Shown: in pieces, positions 54,154 through 63,815 of the stretch | Layout of the letters: each line of letters starts with the position of its first letter | How positions within the stretch are numbered: the stretch's first letter is position 1 | DNA from: Gardnerella swidsinskii | Lineage (GTDB): Bacteria; Actinomycetota; Actinomycetes; Actinomycetales; Bifidobacteriaceae | NCBI RefSeq assembly: GCF_003397705.1 | Contig: NZ_QJVB01000001.1 | Location: 431,086 to 495,085 of the forward strand | Length of the DNA: 64,000 bases | Reading direction: 5' to 3' | Notes under the pieces: generated by a model | Databases searched by the model: none | Told to the model about the DNA's origin: nothing | Seen by the model: only the letters and a program-made list of their open reading frames with translations | Translations under genes and position numbers: made by a program

Positions 54154-57100
54154 ATGTTACCAGCAAAGTTCCGTGGATTCGCATCACGCGTGGGTCGTCT
54201 TGCGTCGCGCGCTTTGGTCTGGCATAAGACCAGCGAGCGTGATGCCGCCGTTCGTACTTCCAGCACCACAGTTATTTCTTCCAGCAATGCCAGTACTTTC
54301 GGCACCGCCAGCACTTCTTTCGACAAAGCAGTCATTTCCGACAGCGCAGCCAATTCCGACAACGTTACCACCATCGCTCGCACCGCTCACCCAGCCCACA
54401 CTCTTCGTCGCGCGCTCTTCGCAATGTTCGTAGCCGCCGCCACCATAGTAACCATGCTCATAGTGCCGCCGATGAAAGAAGCTAATGCAACTAATGTTAG
54501 TTGGGATTACATTGGTAATGGGTATATTTCTCCTAACTCTCTTGCGAGTTATGATGTATATAGAGATTTCGATGTTCAGTCTCCAGATATAAATACAGTA
54601 ACCGTTAATGGAAAGAAAAAAACAACCATCACTTGGAATGTTCTTTTTAACGCAAATGGATGCAGAATTAAAAAAATAGAAAATCCAAATGTAGATTGTG
54701 ATGAAAATACTGCTCTACATGCGTATGATGGTAGACCTGATTTTTATCTTATTCTTCCAAAAAACATCAAGGATAATAGCATAAGAATTACAAGGTATCG
54801 TACAAAATTTGCTGGTTACAGTGGTAGAGGCAAAAGGTTTGTTTGGGAAGAACGAGGCAAAGATCAAATACCAAGCGATTTTAATGGTTATACTAATGCT
54901 ACGCGCTTACCAGGTGATAGTGATTATGAGAATTTCTGGAAAGCATCTATTGAAAAATGTGGTTTAGGTACAGATGCAACATGTGAAGTAGATACATGGC
55001 GTCGAGCTGGTAATTTTGGTAGGTTATTTAAATCTTGGGAACAAGATAACGCTGTAGATTCTATTCGCTGGATTGTTACTGCAGAAGTTGAAGAAGGCAG
55101 TGACCCTTATAAGTTACCTTTTATGGCAGGTTGGATTTCCTACTATGGAGATAAGCATAAGTTTACAGTTTTTGGTCCGTATGATCATGATGGCGACGGC
55201 ATACCAGACTTGGAAGAGTTTAAGTATGGTTTAAATCCTAAAAATGATGATGACATCCAATTCCCAAAGAGGTCTAAAGAGGACGCTGTTTACGGTGAAG
55301 TTACTTCCGTGAAACCGTATATAAATACTGGTGAGTGGGTTGGTGATTCTTATAACGGCGATTTTAAATATTATAAGGACATGCCAAATCATGGGGGCAG
55401 AACTACGTCTGAGATGATTCCAACTGATGCTGGAATAGAATTTACGTTTAAAAAGAATGAAATTGGAAATAGTGAGATACTTCCGCCCGGTGTTACTAAG
55501 ACTAATAATCCTAATAATATGCAGCCTGGTCAAGCATATATTAACCCAAAAACAGGCGAAGTTAAGTATAGTCCTAAGGCTTCTGATAGAAACAAAACTA
55601 TACATTTTGAAGTTCAAATAAACTATCCTGATCCTAAACCTAACAATTGTAAAATGAACAATTCAATTGTGAAGGTCAAAGGCGTTGATATACACGTTGT
55701 TTCGCAGGCGTCCCGGTATAACCCTTACTATGACGATACTACAGTAAAAGCTGGTGAAGAAAAGAATTCTCCAAATCCAAAAGACAGGGGAGGGAAGAAA
55801 TTCCCATCTGGCACTAAGTTTAAGGCAGAAATTTATAATAAGTATCAAAATCCACCAACTTGGGCAAAGATTAATAACGAGTCCACTGGTGTTGTCACTT
55901 TCCACCCAAATAAGTGGGTTCCTGCTTCTAAAACTGGTCAGCCTGAGAAGAGACCTGTAGTTGTGCATTATCCTGATGGTTCAACTTCGAAGGATAAAGA
56001 TTCTGGTAATCATGGTGATCCAGTTAATGCTCCAGTGTATGTAACAAGAGATAACCCTGGCACTGGTGACTTGCAGCTCCATATTCATAAGAACCAAAAT
56101 GGTCAAGAGATTGACTACAACGATGGATTCGTATTCCGCAAGAATCGTGAAGTTAAGCCACAACCATGGATAGATTCTTGGTCAGTGCAGGAACCTGGCG
56201 ATATTACTATTCGCTCTGTGTGTGCTGATACTACAAATCCTCTGAATCTTAAGTTTTATCTTAACGGTATTAATGGAATAACAATAAATGGTGAAAAACC
56301 GTGGCCTCATGCTACTGATGAGGAACAAGAAAAGTGCCGAAATGGTCAGGGCTGTGCAGCAAACAAATTATTTGATAGCACAGGCAGAACCATGGAGCGT
56401 ACGCGTGGTAGCATCACAGGAAAGCCACTAAAGGTTGGCAATTACCAGTGCACTGTGTATGCTTTGAAGCCTAAAGCTTTGAAGAAATTTGAGGATGCTG
56501 CTAAAAAGAACAAAGATATTGAAAAGCAAACCGGTTCTCCTACCAATATCATTAATCCGGATACCTTCAAGGGTTTAAGAGAAGATATTGATTATACATC
56601 TAGGACTGTGCCAATTAAGGTTCACTCCGACGCGCATTATTATAACCCTCAATACGATAAGGTATATGTGCAGGCTGGTGGTAAGTCTAAAGAATCGGCT
56701 GCTCCAGTAAGCCATTCTGGTGCTAACGGCGTGAAAGGTAATGACAAGAGTCAACAGGAGCTTGTGCAGAATGGTACTAGGTTGCCAAAAGGCACTTGGT
56801 TTGAGCTAAGAACCTATCCTAAAGATAATGAACATGTTCTTACATGGTATAAATTTGTCAATAAGCAAAGTAACAAGAAATCAGGCAAGGATGAGCCTGA
56901 AGATAGTACTACTGACGCTAGATATGGCAAAGTTACTTTTTCTCCAGAAAAAACTGTAATGCTTGGTGAATATTTTGCTCCTGTAATTGTGCATTATCCA
57001 GATGGTTCCACTTCTGAAGATCCGGATTCTGGTAATCTTGGCAAGCCTGTATATGCGCCTGTAGAGGTAACTAGTCAACCGATCCAAAAAAATGATTTAA

Positions 57101-60100
57101 AGCTCAATGTTTATTCGCAATATGGCGGAAGACGAATTGAAAACAATGATAAAAATGGTATGCGTTTCCGTAAAGATGAAGTGTTAGGCGACGCTACTGG
57201 TAACACTAAGCCAATGTTCTTTGACTCATGGTCAAGTGCTAAGCAAGGAAAAATTTATCAGCGCATGCTTTGCTATAAAAAGAATCCACAAACTGGTAAA
57301 CCTGAAAGCTATGAGATTGATGGTATTAATGGTCTGACACTTGCCGGTCGAAAAGGTAATACTACAAGCGGTGAATTTATTGATAAACAACCATCACAAT
57401 GGACAAGAGCTACTGAAAAGAATAAGTATGAATGTACGGTTCATGGTAAAAACTGCAACCGTAACCTTTACTTATACGGTGATGAGCATGATACCGTAGA
57501 GCGCACTTGGGGTTGGTTACATGGCAAGGTTAAGGAAAATGGCGACTTTGTGTGCACTGTGTACGCTATTAAAGACCTTGAAAATAAAGATGGTAAGCAT
57601 GGTGATTTACAAAATAAGTTTGATAAAGCTGTAAATGACTTTGTAAAGAAACCTGCTGATCGCAAGTTTGAAGAGGTTATTAAATCAGTCTTAACAGATA
57701 AGCCGGGTAGTGAAGATAGTCCTCAAGAAGCCACTCAAAGGCATATCGATTGGGATTCGGTAACCTTCCCAATTCATGTGCATAGTGATGCTCACTACTA
57801 CAACCCAGAGTATAAGACTATTAGCATGGAGGCTGGTACCAAACAAGCCACTGAGGTGCCTAAGAGCAAGAAGAATGCCAACGATGCTAATACGTTGCAA
57901 GACGATGTGCGCGAAGGTGATCTACCGGACGGAACTTGGTTTAAGTTTAAGAAATCTTTAAGCTACACATTCTTTGAGGATGATCAAGATAATAAAGCTG
58001 ACTCTGGTGATTCAGCTAAGAATGGCACGGGTCAGTTTGGCAAGGTGACGTTCCGACCGCACAAGTGGTTCCCTGTTGGTTCTGACAAAGTGCAGGTTAT
58101 TGTGCACTATCCGGACGGTTCCACTTCTGAAGATAAGGACTCTGGTAATCTTGGTAAACCTATTTATGCGAAGGTAGACATTACGCGATCGCATGATGAG
58201 GATGCTGGTAATTTACGGCTGAATGTTGGCGATCGTGAAGGTAGCGGCGACTGGAATGATACTACCATCAAACTCACTAAGGGCGAGGAACTTAGTACTT
58301 CTAAAAAGACGACCCGTTGGCTTGATTCATGGTCCAAGTATAAGCCTGGAAAAATCAATTTGCGCACAATTTGCAATAAGATCAATTCAGACGGCACTAA
58401 GTCTCACTACCAGTCGGGCGGTATTGCTGGTATTAAGATGCAAGATGTAAAGATTTGGAATCATACTGAAGATGCGTCAGCGCAGAAAGCTTGCGAGAAG
58501 GATGCAAGTCAGTGCCACCCTGATAGGCAGCTGTACGACGATTACATTGCAAATGGTAACTCAAAAGATACCACTGAGCGTACTCGTGGGTGGATTAAAG
58601 GCAAGGCTAACGAATCCGGCGACTACAAGTGCGTAGTTTACGCGATTAAAGCAAAACAGTTTAGTAAAGACAATAACGATTTGCTTACTAGATTCGATGC
58701 AGCTGTTGGCGCACTTAACAAAGATGCAAGTAAGAATAACACTGATCCTTTGAAAGACTTCAAGTGGAAGCTTGATGGTAATAACGGCAACAAAAACGCG
58801 GTTAAAGGTGTCGACTACGAGTATCGTTCAATACCAATCCACATTCACAACGACAACCACTTCTACAACCCGAAGTATGTTGATGTGAGCGTTACGGCTG
58901 GTCAAAAGGTTGAGAATGCTGTGCCGCAAAGCGTTAAGAGTGCTAACGGTGCGGATAAATACCAGGATGTTGTGAAGGCTGGTGCGCTTCCGGACGGAAC
59001 TTGGTTTGAGTTTAAGGATGCCACAAACGGCTTTGAGGTAAATGCTGACGGCACTGCTGGAAACAAGGTGTCTTTAGACTGGTCGTATTGGGCTTCTAAT
59101 AACGCTGCCGATAAAACCGGTGAGCAAAGCAATAAGCCTGACAATCCTTCCAAGCAAAAGAATGGCAAGCACAGTTCCAAGGATGACGGCACTCGCTACG
59201 GCAAAGTGACCTTCCACCCAGATCAATCTGTTGCTCCTAAAGCGTACTTGAAAGAGATTGTCATCCATTACCCGGATGGCTCCACTTCGGACGACTCGGA
59301 TTCTGGTAACAACGGCAAGCCTGTGTATGCGAAAGTTACAGTTGGAGGCCTCAGTGGAGCTGACAAGGATCTTAAGATGACATTGCTAAGATCCCAAGAC
59401 GCTGATCCTGTTCATGACACGCTTGGTAGTGGTAATTCTCTTACTGTTATGAGCGGCACGAGCCTTACTAAGAATCCGTATGTGCTCGCGTGGAGCTTGA
59501 AGGATCGTAGCAATATTTCATTGCGTATGATGTGTGCTAAGCAAGGCGAGCAAAAGTGGAGTCGCGGGCTTGACGATACGCTCAATATGCACCTGAACCA
59601 GAATTATGGCGAAAGTGTAAAGCCGTGGGCTTTTGCAACTGCTGATCAGCGAAAGTCTTGCAGTCAAGACAGTAAGAATTGCATGGCTAACTTGCTGTAT
59701 GGCTTTACGAAGGATAAAGATCCGAACAGCATAGAAAGTGCTGTGTCTCGCAGTGAAGACGATATTGCTGGCGTACCTCAAAAGGCTGGAAATTACACGT
59801 GCGCTGTGTTTGCGTTGAAGCCGAATGCGCTGACGGTGTTTAATAACACTGTTAATGGAAGTCTTATTGAAGGTAACAAGTATTCGTCTACAAATATGCA
59901 AACAACTCAGCTTGCCGGCGTAACCGTTGGAAAAGACTGGAACAGAATTGCTGTTAATGTGACCGTGATCGATCCGCCTAAATTCGCTCTGCCAAAGACC
60001 GGCGGAATGAACTGGAACGTGCTGCTTGGTACGTTTGCTGTGATTGGCACGGGCGTGATGGCGGCTGGGTTCTTCCTTGAACAAACCAAGTGGGGGCGCG

Positions 60101-60207
60101 CGATGCTCGAGGCGTTGCTGCGTAAGACACTGATTAAAGATTTTATCTGCAAAACTGCCAAAAAGCTTCGCGCTTTAAGGCGACGTAGCGAAAGGTGGCG
60201 ATGCTGA
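54154..60207 (+). CDS. Large LPXTG surface protein, probable pilus tip adhesin
   Basis: A 2017-aa wall-anchored protein. The signal helix is unusually far in (about 86-104, RRALFAMFVAAATIVTMLIV, with cleavage near 112), after an 85-residue Ser/Thr/Ala-rich leader. A Ca-binding type-3-repeat motif DHDGDGIPDLEEF lies near 344-357. Four long repeats follow, each with a Rib/alpha-like segment (VHYPDGSTSEDKDSGN) near 600, 943, 1314 and 1702, and conserved Trp and Cys pairs (FDSWS, CTVYA). The sorting signal LPKTG is at 1946-1950, then a helix and an unusually long basic tail of about 42 residues. AAGGCGAG before the ATG. First gene of the pilus operon. Confidence 0.88.
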   Translation: MLPAKFRGFASRVGRLASRALVWHKTSERDAAVRTSSTTVISSSNASTFGTASTSFDKAVISDSAANSDNVTTIARTAHPAHTLRRALFAMFVAAATIVTMLIVPPMKEANATNVSWDYIGNGYISPNSLASYDVYRDFDVQSPDINTVTVNGKKKTTITWNVLFNANGCRIKKIENPNVDCDENTALHAYDGRPDFYLILPKNIKDNSIRITRYRTKFAGYSGRGKRFVWEERGKDQIPSDFNGYTNATRLPGDSDYENFWKASIEKCGLGTDATCEVDTWRRAGNFGRLFKSWEQDNAVDSIRWIVTAEVEEGSDPYKLPFMAGWISYYGDKHKFTVFGPYDHDGDGIPDLEEFKYGLNPKNDDDIQFPKRSKEDAVYGEVTSVKPYINTGEWVGDSYNGDFKYYKDMPNHGGRTTSEMIPTDAGIEFTFKKNEIGNSEILPPGVTKTNNPNNMQPGQAYINPKTGEVKYSPKASDRNKTIHFEVQINYPDPKPNNCKMNNSIVKVKGVDIHVVSQASRYNPYYDDTTVKAGEEKNSPNPKDRGGKKFPSGTKFKAEIYNKYQNPPTWAKINNESTGVVTFHPNKWVPASKTGQPEKRPVVVHYPDGSTSKDKDSGNHGDPVNAPVYVTRDNPGTGDLQLHIHKNQNGQEIDYNDGFVFRKNREVKPQPWIDSWSVQEPGDITIRSVCADTTNPLNLKFYLNGINGITINGEKPWPHATDEEQEKCRNGQGCAANKLFDSTGRTMERTRGSITGKPLKVGNYQCTVYALKPKALKKFEDAAKKNKDIEKQTGSPTNIINPDTFKGLREDIDYTSRTVPIKVHSDAHYYNPQYDKVYVQAGGKSKESAAPVSHSGANGVKGNDKSQQELVQNGTRLPKGTWFELRTYPKDNEHVLTWYKFVNKQSNKKSGKDEPEDSTTDARYGKVTFSPEKTVMLGEYFAPVIVHYPDGSTSEDPDSGNLGKPVYAPVEVTSQPIQKNDLKLNVYSQYGGRRIENNDKNGMRFRKDEVLGDATGNTKPMFFDSWSSAKQGKIYQRMLCYKKNPQTGKPESYEIDGINGLTLAGRKGNTTSGEFIDKQPSQWTRATEKNKYECTVHGKNCNRNLYLYGDEHDTVERTWGWLHGKVKENGDFVCTVYAIKDLENKDGKHGDLQNKFDKAVNDFVKKPADRKFEEVIKSVLTDKPGSEDSPQEATQRHIDWDSVTFPIHVHSDAHYYNPEYKTISMEAGTKQATEVPKSKKNANDANTLQDDVREGDLPDGTWFKFKKSLSYTFFEDDQDNKADSGDSAKNGTGQFGKVTFRPHKWFPVGSDKVQVIVHYPDGSTSEDKDSGNLGKPIYAKVDITRSHDEDAGNLRLNVGDREGSGDWNDTTIKLTKGEELSTSKKTTRWLDSWSKYKPGKINLRTICNKINSDGTKSHYQSGGIAGIKMQDVKIWNHTEDASAQKACEKDASQCHPDRQLYDDYIANGNSKDTTERTRGWIKGKANESGDYKCVVYAIKAKQFSKDNNDLLTRFDAAVGALNKDASKNNTDPLKDFKWKLDGNNGNKNAVKGVDYEYRSIPIHIHNDNHFYNPKYVDVSVTAGQKVENAVPQSVKSANGADKYQDVVKAGALPDGTWFEFKDATNGFEVNADGTAGNKVSLDWSYWASNNAADKTGEQSNKPDNPSKQKNGKHSSKDDGTRYGKVTFHPDQSVAPKAYLKEIVIHYPDGSTSDDSDSGNNGKPVYAKVTVGGLSGADKDLKMTLLRSQDADPVHDTLGSGNSLTVMSGTSLTKNPYVLAWSLKDRSNISLRMMCAKQGEQKWSRGLDDTLNMHLNQNYGESVKPWAFATADQRKSCSQDSKNCMANLLYGFTKDKDPNSIESAVSRSEDDIAGVPQKAGNYTCAVFALKPNALTVFNNTVNGSLIEGNKYSSTNMQTTQLAGVTVGKDWNRIAVNVTVIDPPKFALPKTGGMNWNVLLGTFAVIGTGVMAAGFFLEQTKWGRAMLEALLRKTLIKDFICKTAKKLRALRRRSERWRC

Positions 60208-60479
60208 TGAAAATTTTCTGCAGCTTAAAAACTGCAGTATCAACGTTCCATGTGCTGGCAATGGCATTACGCGTTACACAGTGATGTTACACAGTGACGG
60301 TAATTATGCCGGAGCATGGTTCGGATTTAATCTTGCTGCGCGCGGCGCAAATCGTAGCCGCCGACAGAGTTCATGCGGCTTTGCGATGACTCCGCCGACC
60401 GTGCGCAACACAAAATAAAACAATAAACGTATTTTCCTCAAAACCTGCCCACAAGGGCACTGATATAAAGGAGAAGAAA
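60208..60479 (+). other. Gap between adhesin and pilin genes
   Basis: A 272-bp stretch. A 25-codon frame (60207-60284) starts on the adhesin stop (TGATG) and reads MKIFCSLKTAVSTFHVLAMA; it could be a small translated peptide but has no support beyond the overlap. TTACACAGTGATG/TTACACAGTGACG is a short direct repeat. A GC-rich stretch (60330-60400) is followed by an A-rich run and the pilin SD. Confidence 0.4.
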
Positions 60480-62192
60480 GTGAATAAATTCACTAAACAA
60501 TGCGTGGCGGCATTCGCCTCGCTCGCAATGGCTGGCACGCTGTGCGTCGCCGGCGCCGTGGTGGCAAACAACGTAGCATTTGCTACGGGTCCTACAGCAG
60601 CTAAAAAAGCCCCATGGGATCTTGGCAATGAAGCTACCACTAAGAAGGGTTCCATTACCATCAAGAAGTATAAAGACGAAGTTGATAATGGTTCTCAAAA
60701 GAAGTCTACGCCTATTAATGGTGCAGAATTTAAGATTACAAAAGTGTTACAAATTGGTTCTACAAATATTGATCTTAAAAAACGTGCTGATTGGGTAACT
60801 ATCGCTGGAGTAGTGAAAAAACTTAACGAGCATAAAGAAACTGAAGCCCAAGTTCACTTAGGAACAGATGCTTCTAGCACGCAAACTAAAACAACTGGTC
60901 AACCAGGTCAGAAGAATGGTGAAGTAGCATTCACTAATCTTGAACTTGGATTATACAAAGTTGAAGAAACTAAAGCTGCTGAAGGTTATTCAAATGATGT
61001 AGCACCATTTTATGTGACTGTTCCTCAAATTACCCGCGAAGATAAAAAAGTAAATAATATCTACACTTATGATGTTGTTGTAGAACCGAAGAACGCTTAC
61101 ATTAAGGATAGTGTTACTAAGACAGCAGATACTACTAAGATGGTTGGTGCTGGAGATGAGATCACATACACTATTAAAGCTAAGTTGAATAAGACAAAAG
61201 CTACTAACGGCAATAAGAATCTCACTGAAAATGATCTTCAGGACTTTGCCATTTATGATGATGTTTTAACTTCAGCATATAAAACCGTTAATTCAAGTGT
61301 TATTGCTGAAGTAAAAATCAATGGTGACACTGCTGCAATGACTAAAGATCAGGACTACACCGTTTCTGAAGAATCTGTAACTACTGACAATGGCATTAAT
61401 ACTGATCGTAAGCGCATTAAGGTTACATTTAAGAAGGGTGTTGCTAATAAAGGACTTCAAGCTATTGCAGCAAAAGCAAATGTTCTTGATTCAAAACCGG
61501 TAGAAATTGATGTTACTGTAAAACTTCAGTTAGTATCAGACTTGAGTAGTTTTGTCGGTAAAAACAAAGTTCTTGAAAACAAGTCTGGCTTTATTCCTGG
61601 TCACGGTGATGGCATTCAACCAAAGCCAACTCCTGGTGGCAGTGCAACAACTGAATTCCGTAAGTTCCACATTAAGAAAGTCGATGCAACTGATAAGACA
61701 AAGGCTCTTAACAAGGCTGAATTCAAGGCATTTGCTAATGAAGCTGAAGCTAAGAAGTGTGCTGCTGACCCAAGTGCTACTAACGCTTGTAGTAAAGCAA
61801 TGACCGGTTTTGCTGATGCTGTTCCACAAACTAATACCGAAGCTACTATCACTACAACTGGTGTTGACGGGAATAAGAATGGCGTGACTAAAGATTATAT
61901 TGCTAAGGTTACGGATCAGAATAGCAAGATTTATCTTGTTGAGGTTAAGGCTCCAGATGGATACACTCGTTCTGATAAAGTTCATGAAGTTTCTTTGACT
62001 TCTGGCGATACTGCTCAGGAGATTGAGATTGTGAATATTCCAGATAATAAGGGTGGCTTCTGGTTCAACCTTCCAAAGACCGGTGCCGCAGGCGTGATTA
62101 TCTTCGCGTTGGCTGGCATGTGCTTGGTTGCTGTTGGCATGTTCATCTTCTTGCGCAACCGCAAGAAGGATGAAGAGCAGCAGAACGCCTGA
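60480..62192 (+). CDS. SpaH/EbpB-type backbone pilin, LPXTG-anchored
   Basis: Main shaft subunit of a sortase-built pilus (570 aa). Signal peptide 1-36 (AGAVVANNVAFA). The pilin motif lysine is in VVVEPKNAYIKD (about 204), where the sortase links the next subunit. E-boxes LYKVEETKAAEGY (about 157) and YLVEVKAPDGY (about 485) point to internal isopeptide bonds in CNA-B-like domains. Sorting signal LPKTG at 531-535, then a helix and RNRKKDEE. The start is GTG with AAGGAGAAG 6 nt upstream. The only cysteines in the mature part are CAADPSATNAC in the last domain. Confidence 0.93.
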   Translation: MNKFTKQCVAAFASLAMAGTLCVAGAVVANNVAFATGPTAAKKAPWDLGNEATTKKGSITIKKYKDEVDNGSQKKSTPINGAEFKITKVLQIGSTNIDLKKRADWVTIAGVVKKLNEHKETEAQVHLGTDASSTQTKTTGQPGQKNGEVAFTNLELGLYKVEETKAAEGYSNDVAPFYVTVPQITREDKKVNNIYTYDVVVEPKNAYIKDSVTKTADTTKMVGAGDEITYTIKAKLNKTKATNGNKNLTENDLQDFAIYDDVLTSAYKTVNSSVIAEVKINGDTAAMTKDQDYTVSEESVTTDNGINTDRKRIKVTFKKGVANKGLQAIAAKANVLDSKPVEIDVTVKLQLVSDLSSFVGKNKVLENKSGFIPGHGDGIQPKPTPGGSATTEFRKFHIKKVDATDKTKALNKAEFKAFANEAEAKKCAADPSATNACSKAMTGFADAVPQTNTEATITTTGVDGNKNGVTKDYIAKVTDQNSKIYLVEVKAPDGYTRSDKVHEVSLTSGDTAQEIEIVNIPDNKGGFWFNLPKTGAAGVIIFALAGMCLVAVGMFIFLRNRKKDEEQQNA

Positions 62193-62201
62193 TTGTAATT
62201 G

Positions 62202-62230
62202 GTGACTGCTGAGAAAAAATCAGCAGTCAC
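62202..62230 (+). terminator. Hairpin between pilin and sortase genes
   Basis: Perfect 11-bp stem GTGACTGCTGA / TCAGCAGTCAC with loop GAAAAAA, 9 bp after the pilin stop. No T-run follows, so it may be an mRNA-stabilising or partial-termination element. Confidence 0.7.
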
Positions 62231-62265
62231 TGCTACATGAATGTAAATATCTGTTTGCATGGCAT

Positions 62266-62310
62266 AAATATTGGAGCTGGGTGCGACTTGTTGCTCCCGG
62301 CTCTATATTT
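62266..62310 (+). terminator. Second hairpin between pilin and sortase genes
   Basis: Nested stems AAATAT/ATATTT and GAGCTGGG/CCCGGCTC (one T-G pair) around a 14-nt loop, ending in a T-rich stretch. With the hairpin at 62202 it would lower sortase expression relative to pilin. Confidence 0.6.
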
Positions 62311-62401
62311 GTGCGCTTTAATTGAACTAACTAGCGAGCGCAAAATAGATAAATCGTAAATCAAATCTAAATCCAACGAAAAACTCACGAAACGAGGAAG
62401 C

Positions 62402-63547
62402 ATGAAATTAAACGATGCTGTTGCTAAAGTATATGCTTTCCTCAACAAAATCTCCCTGAATATCCCCATCGTAAGTAAGCTTCTCAAAAACCAAACAAAC
62501 GCAACCCAAACTAACGAAACCAACTTAACCGAATCAAACGCAACCGAAAATAACGCAATCGAAAATAACGCAACTCAAACCCACGCAACCGAAGCAAAAT
62601 CCGCCGAAAGTAATCAAAAATCTAAGCAAAAAACCAATCAAAAATCTAAGCTCCGCCGCATCGTCGAGCCAATCGCATTCGTGTTGGCAGGCATTTTGTG
62701 TTTCAGTTACCCTGTTGTTTCAACGCTTTGGAATAATCGCGTGTCGAAGGAGATTTCTAACGCGTACGACAAGTATAACCACGATCAGGCTGGTGACGTG
62801 CGCCGCGCTCACATTCGCGCCGCGAAGCTTTACAATAAAACTCGCAAAAATATGCTTACCACGGATCCGTATGGTCCGGATGGGCAAAAAGACATAACTA
62901 ACACGCCTGAATACAAGCGTTATCTTAAGGCGCTTGAGGAGCCTATGGGCATTATCGGCATCGTAAAAATTCCGAAGATTGGCGTAAAACTTCCTATTTA
63001 TCACGGCAGTTCGCAGGAAGTTTTAGCGCACGGCGCTGGTCATTTGTATGGCACTGATTTGCCGGTTGGCGGCAAGAACCGCCACACAGTTATTACCGCG
63101 CACACGGGTCTTGCGGATGCAACCATGTTCGATGATTTGGTGAATTTAAAGAAGGGCGACTACTTCTACCTCGACGTGCAAGGCGAAACTTTGCGATACA
63201 AAGTGTTCCGCATCAGCGTGGTTGAGCCACACGATATTAGTTTGTTACAGCGCGAAAAGGGGCGCGACTTGGCGACTCTGCTAACGTGTACCCCGTATGG
63301 CGTGAATTCGCATAGGCTTTTGGTGACGGGGTATCGTGTGCTGCCGGACCCTGTGAAGGTGCCGGGTGACCACGTGCAATGGCCGCTTTGGATGACGCTA
63401 TTCGTGATTGCAATGGCGTTCTCATTGATTATTTTGTCCATGATGATTGCCGCGGCAACGTCTAAGCGATGGCGACAGCTCGACATTCGCGGCAAGCATT
63501 TGCTGGTACTTTCGCGCAAGATGCTGCGTAAGTTGCGTCGCGAGTAA
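62402..63547 (+). CDS. Class C (pilus) sortase
   Basis: Transpeptidase (381 aa) that polymerises the pilins encoded upstream. A Thr/Asn/Glu-rich cytoplasmic N-terminus (40-85, short repeats of NATENNA type), a helix (about 95-115), the catalytic domain and a C-terminal helix (about 325-350) as in class C enzymes. Catalytic His234 (TAHTGLA), Cys296 (TLLTCTPYGVN) and Arg305 (SHRLL). The lid region includes TTDPYGPDG, without a clear DPW/DPF motif, though DPY may serve. GAGGAAGC before the ATG. Ends the pilus operon. Confidence 0.95.
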   Translation: MKLNDAVAKVYAFLNKISLNIPIVSKLLKNQTNATQTNETNLTESNATENNAIENNATQTHATEAKSAESNQKSKQKTNQKSKLRRIVEPIAFVLAGILCFSYPVVSTLWNNRVSKEISNAYDKYNHDQAGDVRRAHIRAAKLYNKTRKNMLTTDPYGPDGQKDITNTPEYKRYLKALEEPMGIIGIVKIPKIGVKLPIYHGSSQEVLAHGAGHLYGTDLPVGGKNRHTVITAHTGLADATMFDDLVNLKKGDYFYLDVQGETLRYKVFRISVVEPHDISLLQREKGRDLATLLTCTPYGVNSHRLLVTGYRVLPDPVKVPGDHVQWPLWMTLFVIAMAFSLIILSMMIAAATSKRWRQLDIRGKHLLVLSRKMLRKLRRE

Positions 63548-63548
63548 C

Positions 63549-63815
63549 GCAACGACCTGCCTGAGCGCAGTATTGCGCGCGTTTGGAGCGTCGCACAACG
63601 CTAATCCCTCCAAATGTGAGATAACGCTCGCACTATAAGTGCTCGCTTACGAAACTCGCGTTGGAAGTCCACTGGACTTCCAACTTGAGCGAGTTTCCGC
63701 TCCGAGTTGCTTTCGCGCGCGCTGTGCTGCGCTCAAGCATGTCGTCGCGCCTGCGTTTGGAGTGCTAAAGTAGCGCAAATCCTCCAAACGTGAGATAACG
63801 TTCGCGCGAGCGTGA
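63549..63815. repeat. Family 1 repeat, copy G, with terminal inverted repeats
   Basis: Left end CGACCTGCCTGAGCGCAG and right end GTGCTGCGCTCAAGCATGTCG are inverted repeats. The core palindrome is at 63660-63684 in reverse orientation. TTTGGAG and CCTCCAAATGTGAGATAACG motifs flank both sides (63580-63625, 63757-63800). Same design as copy E. Confidence 0.85.
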
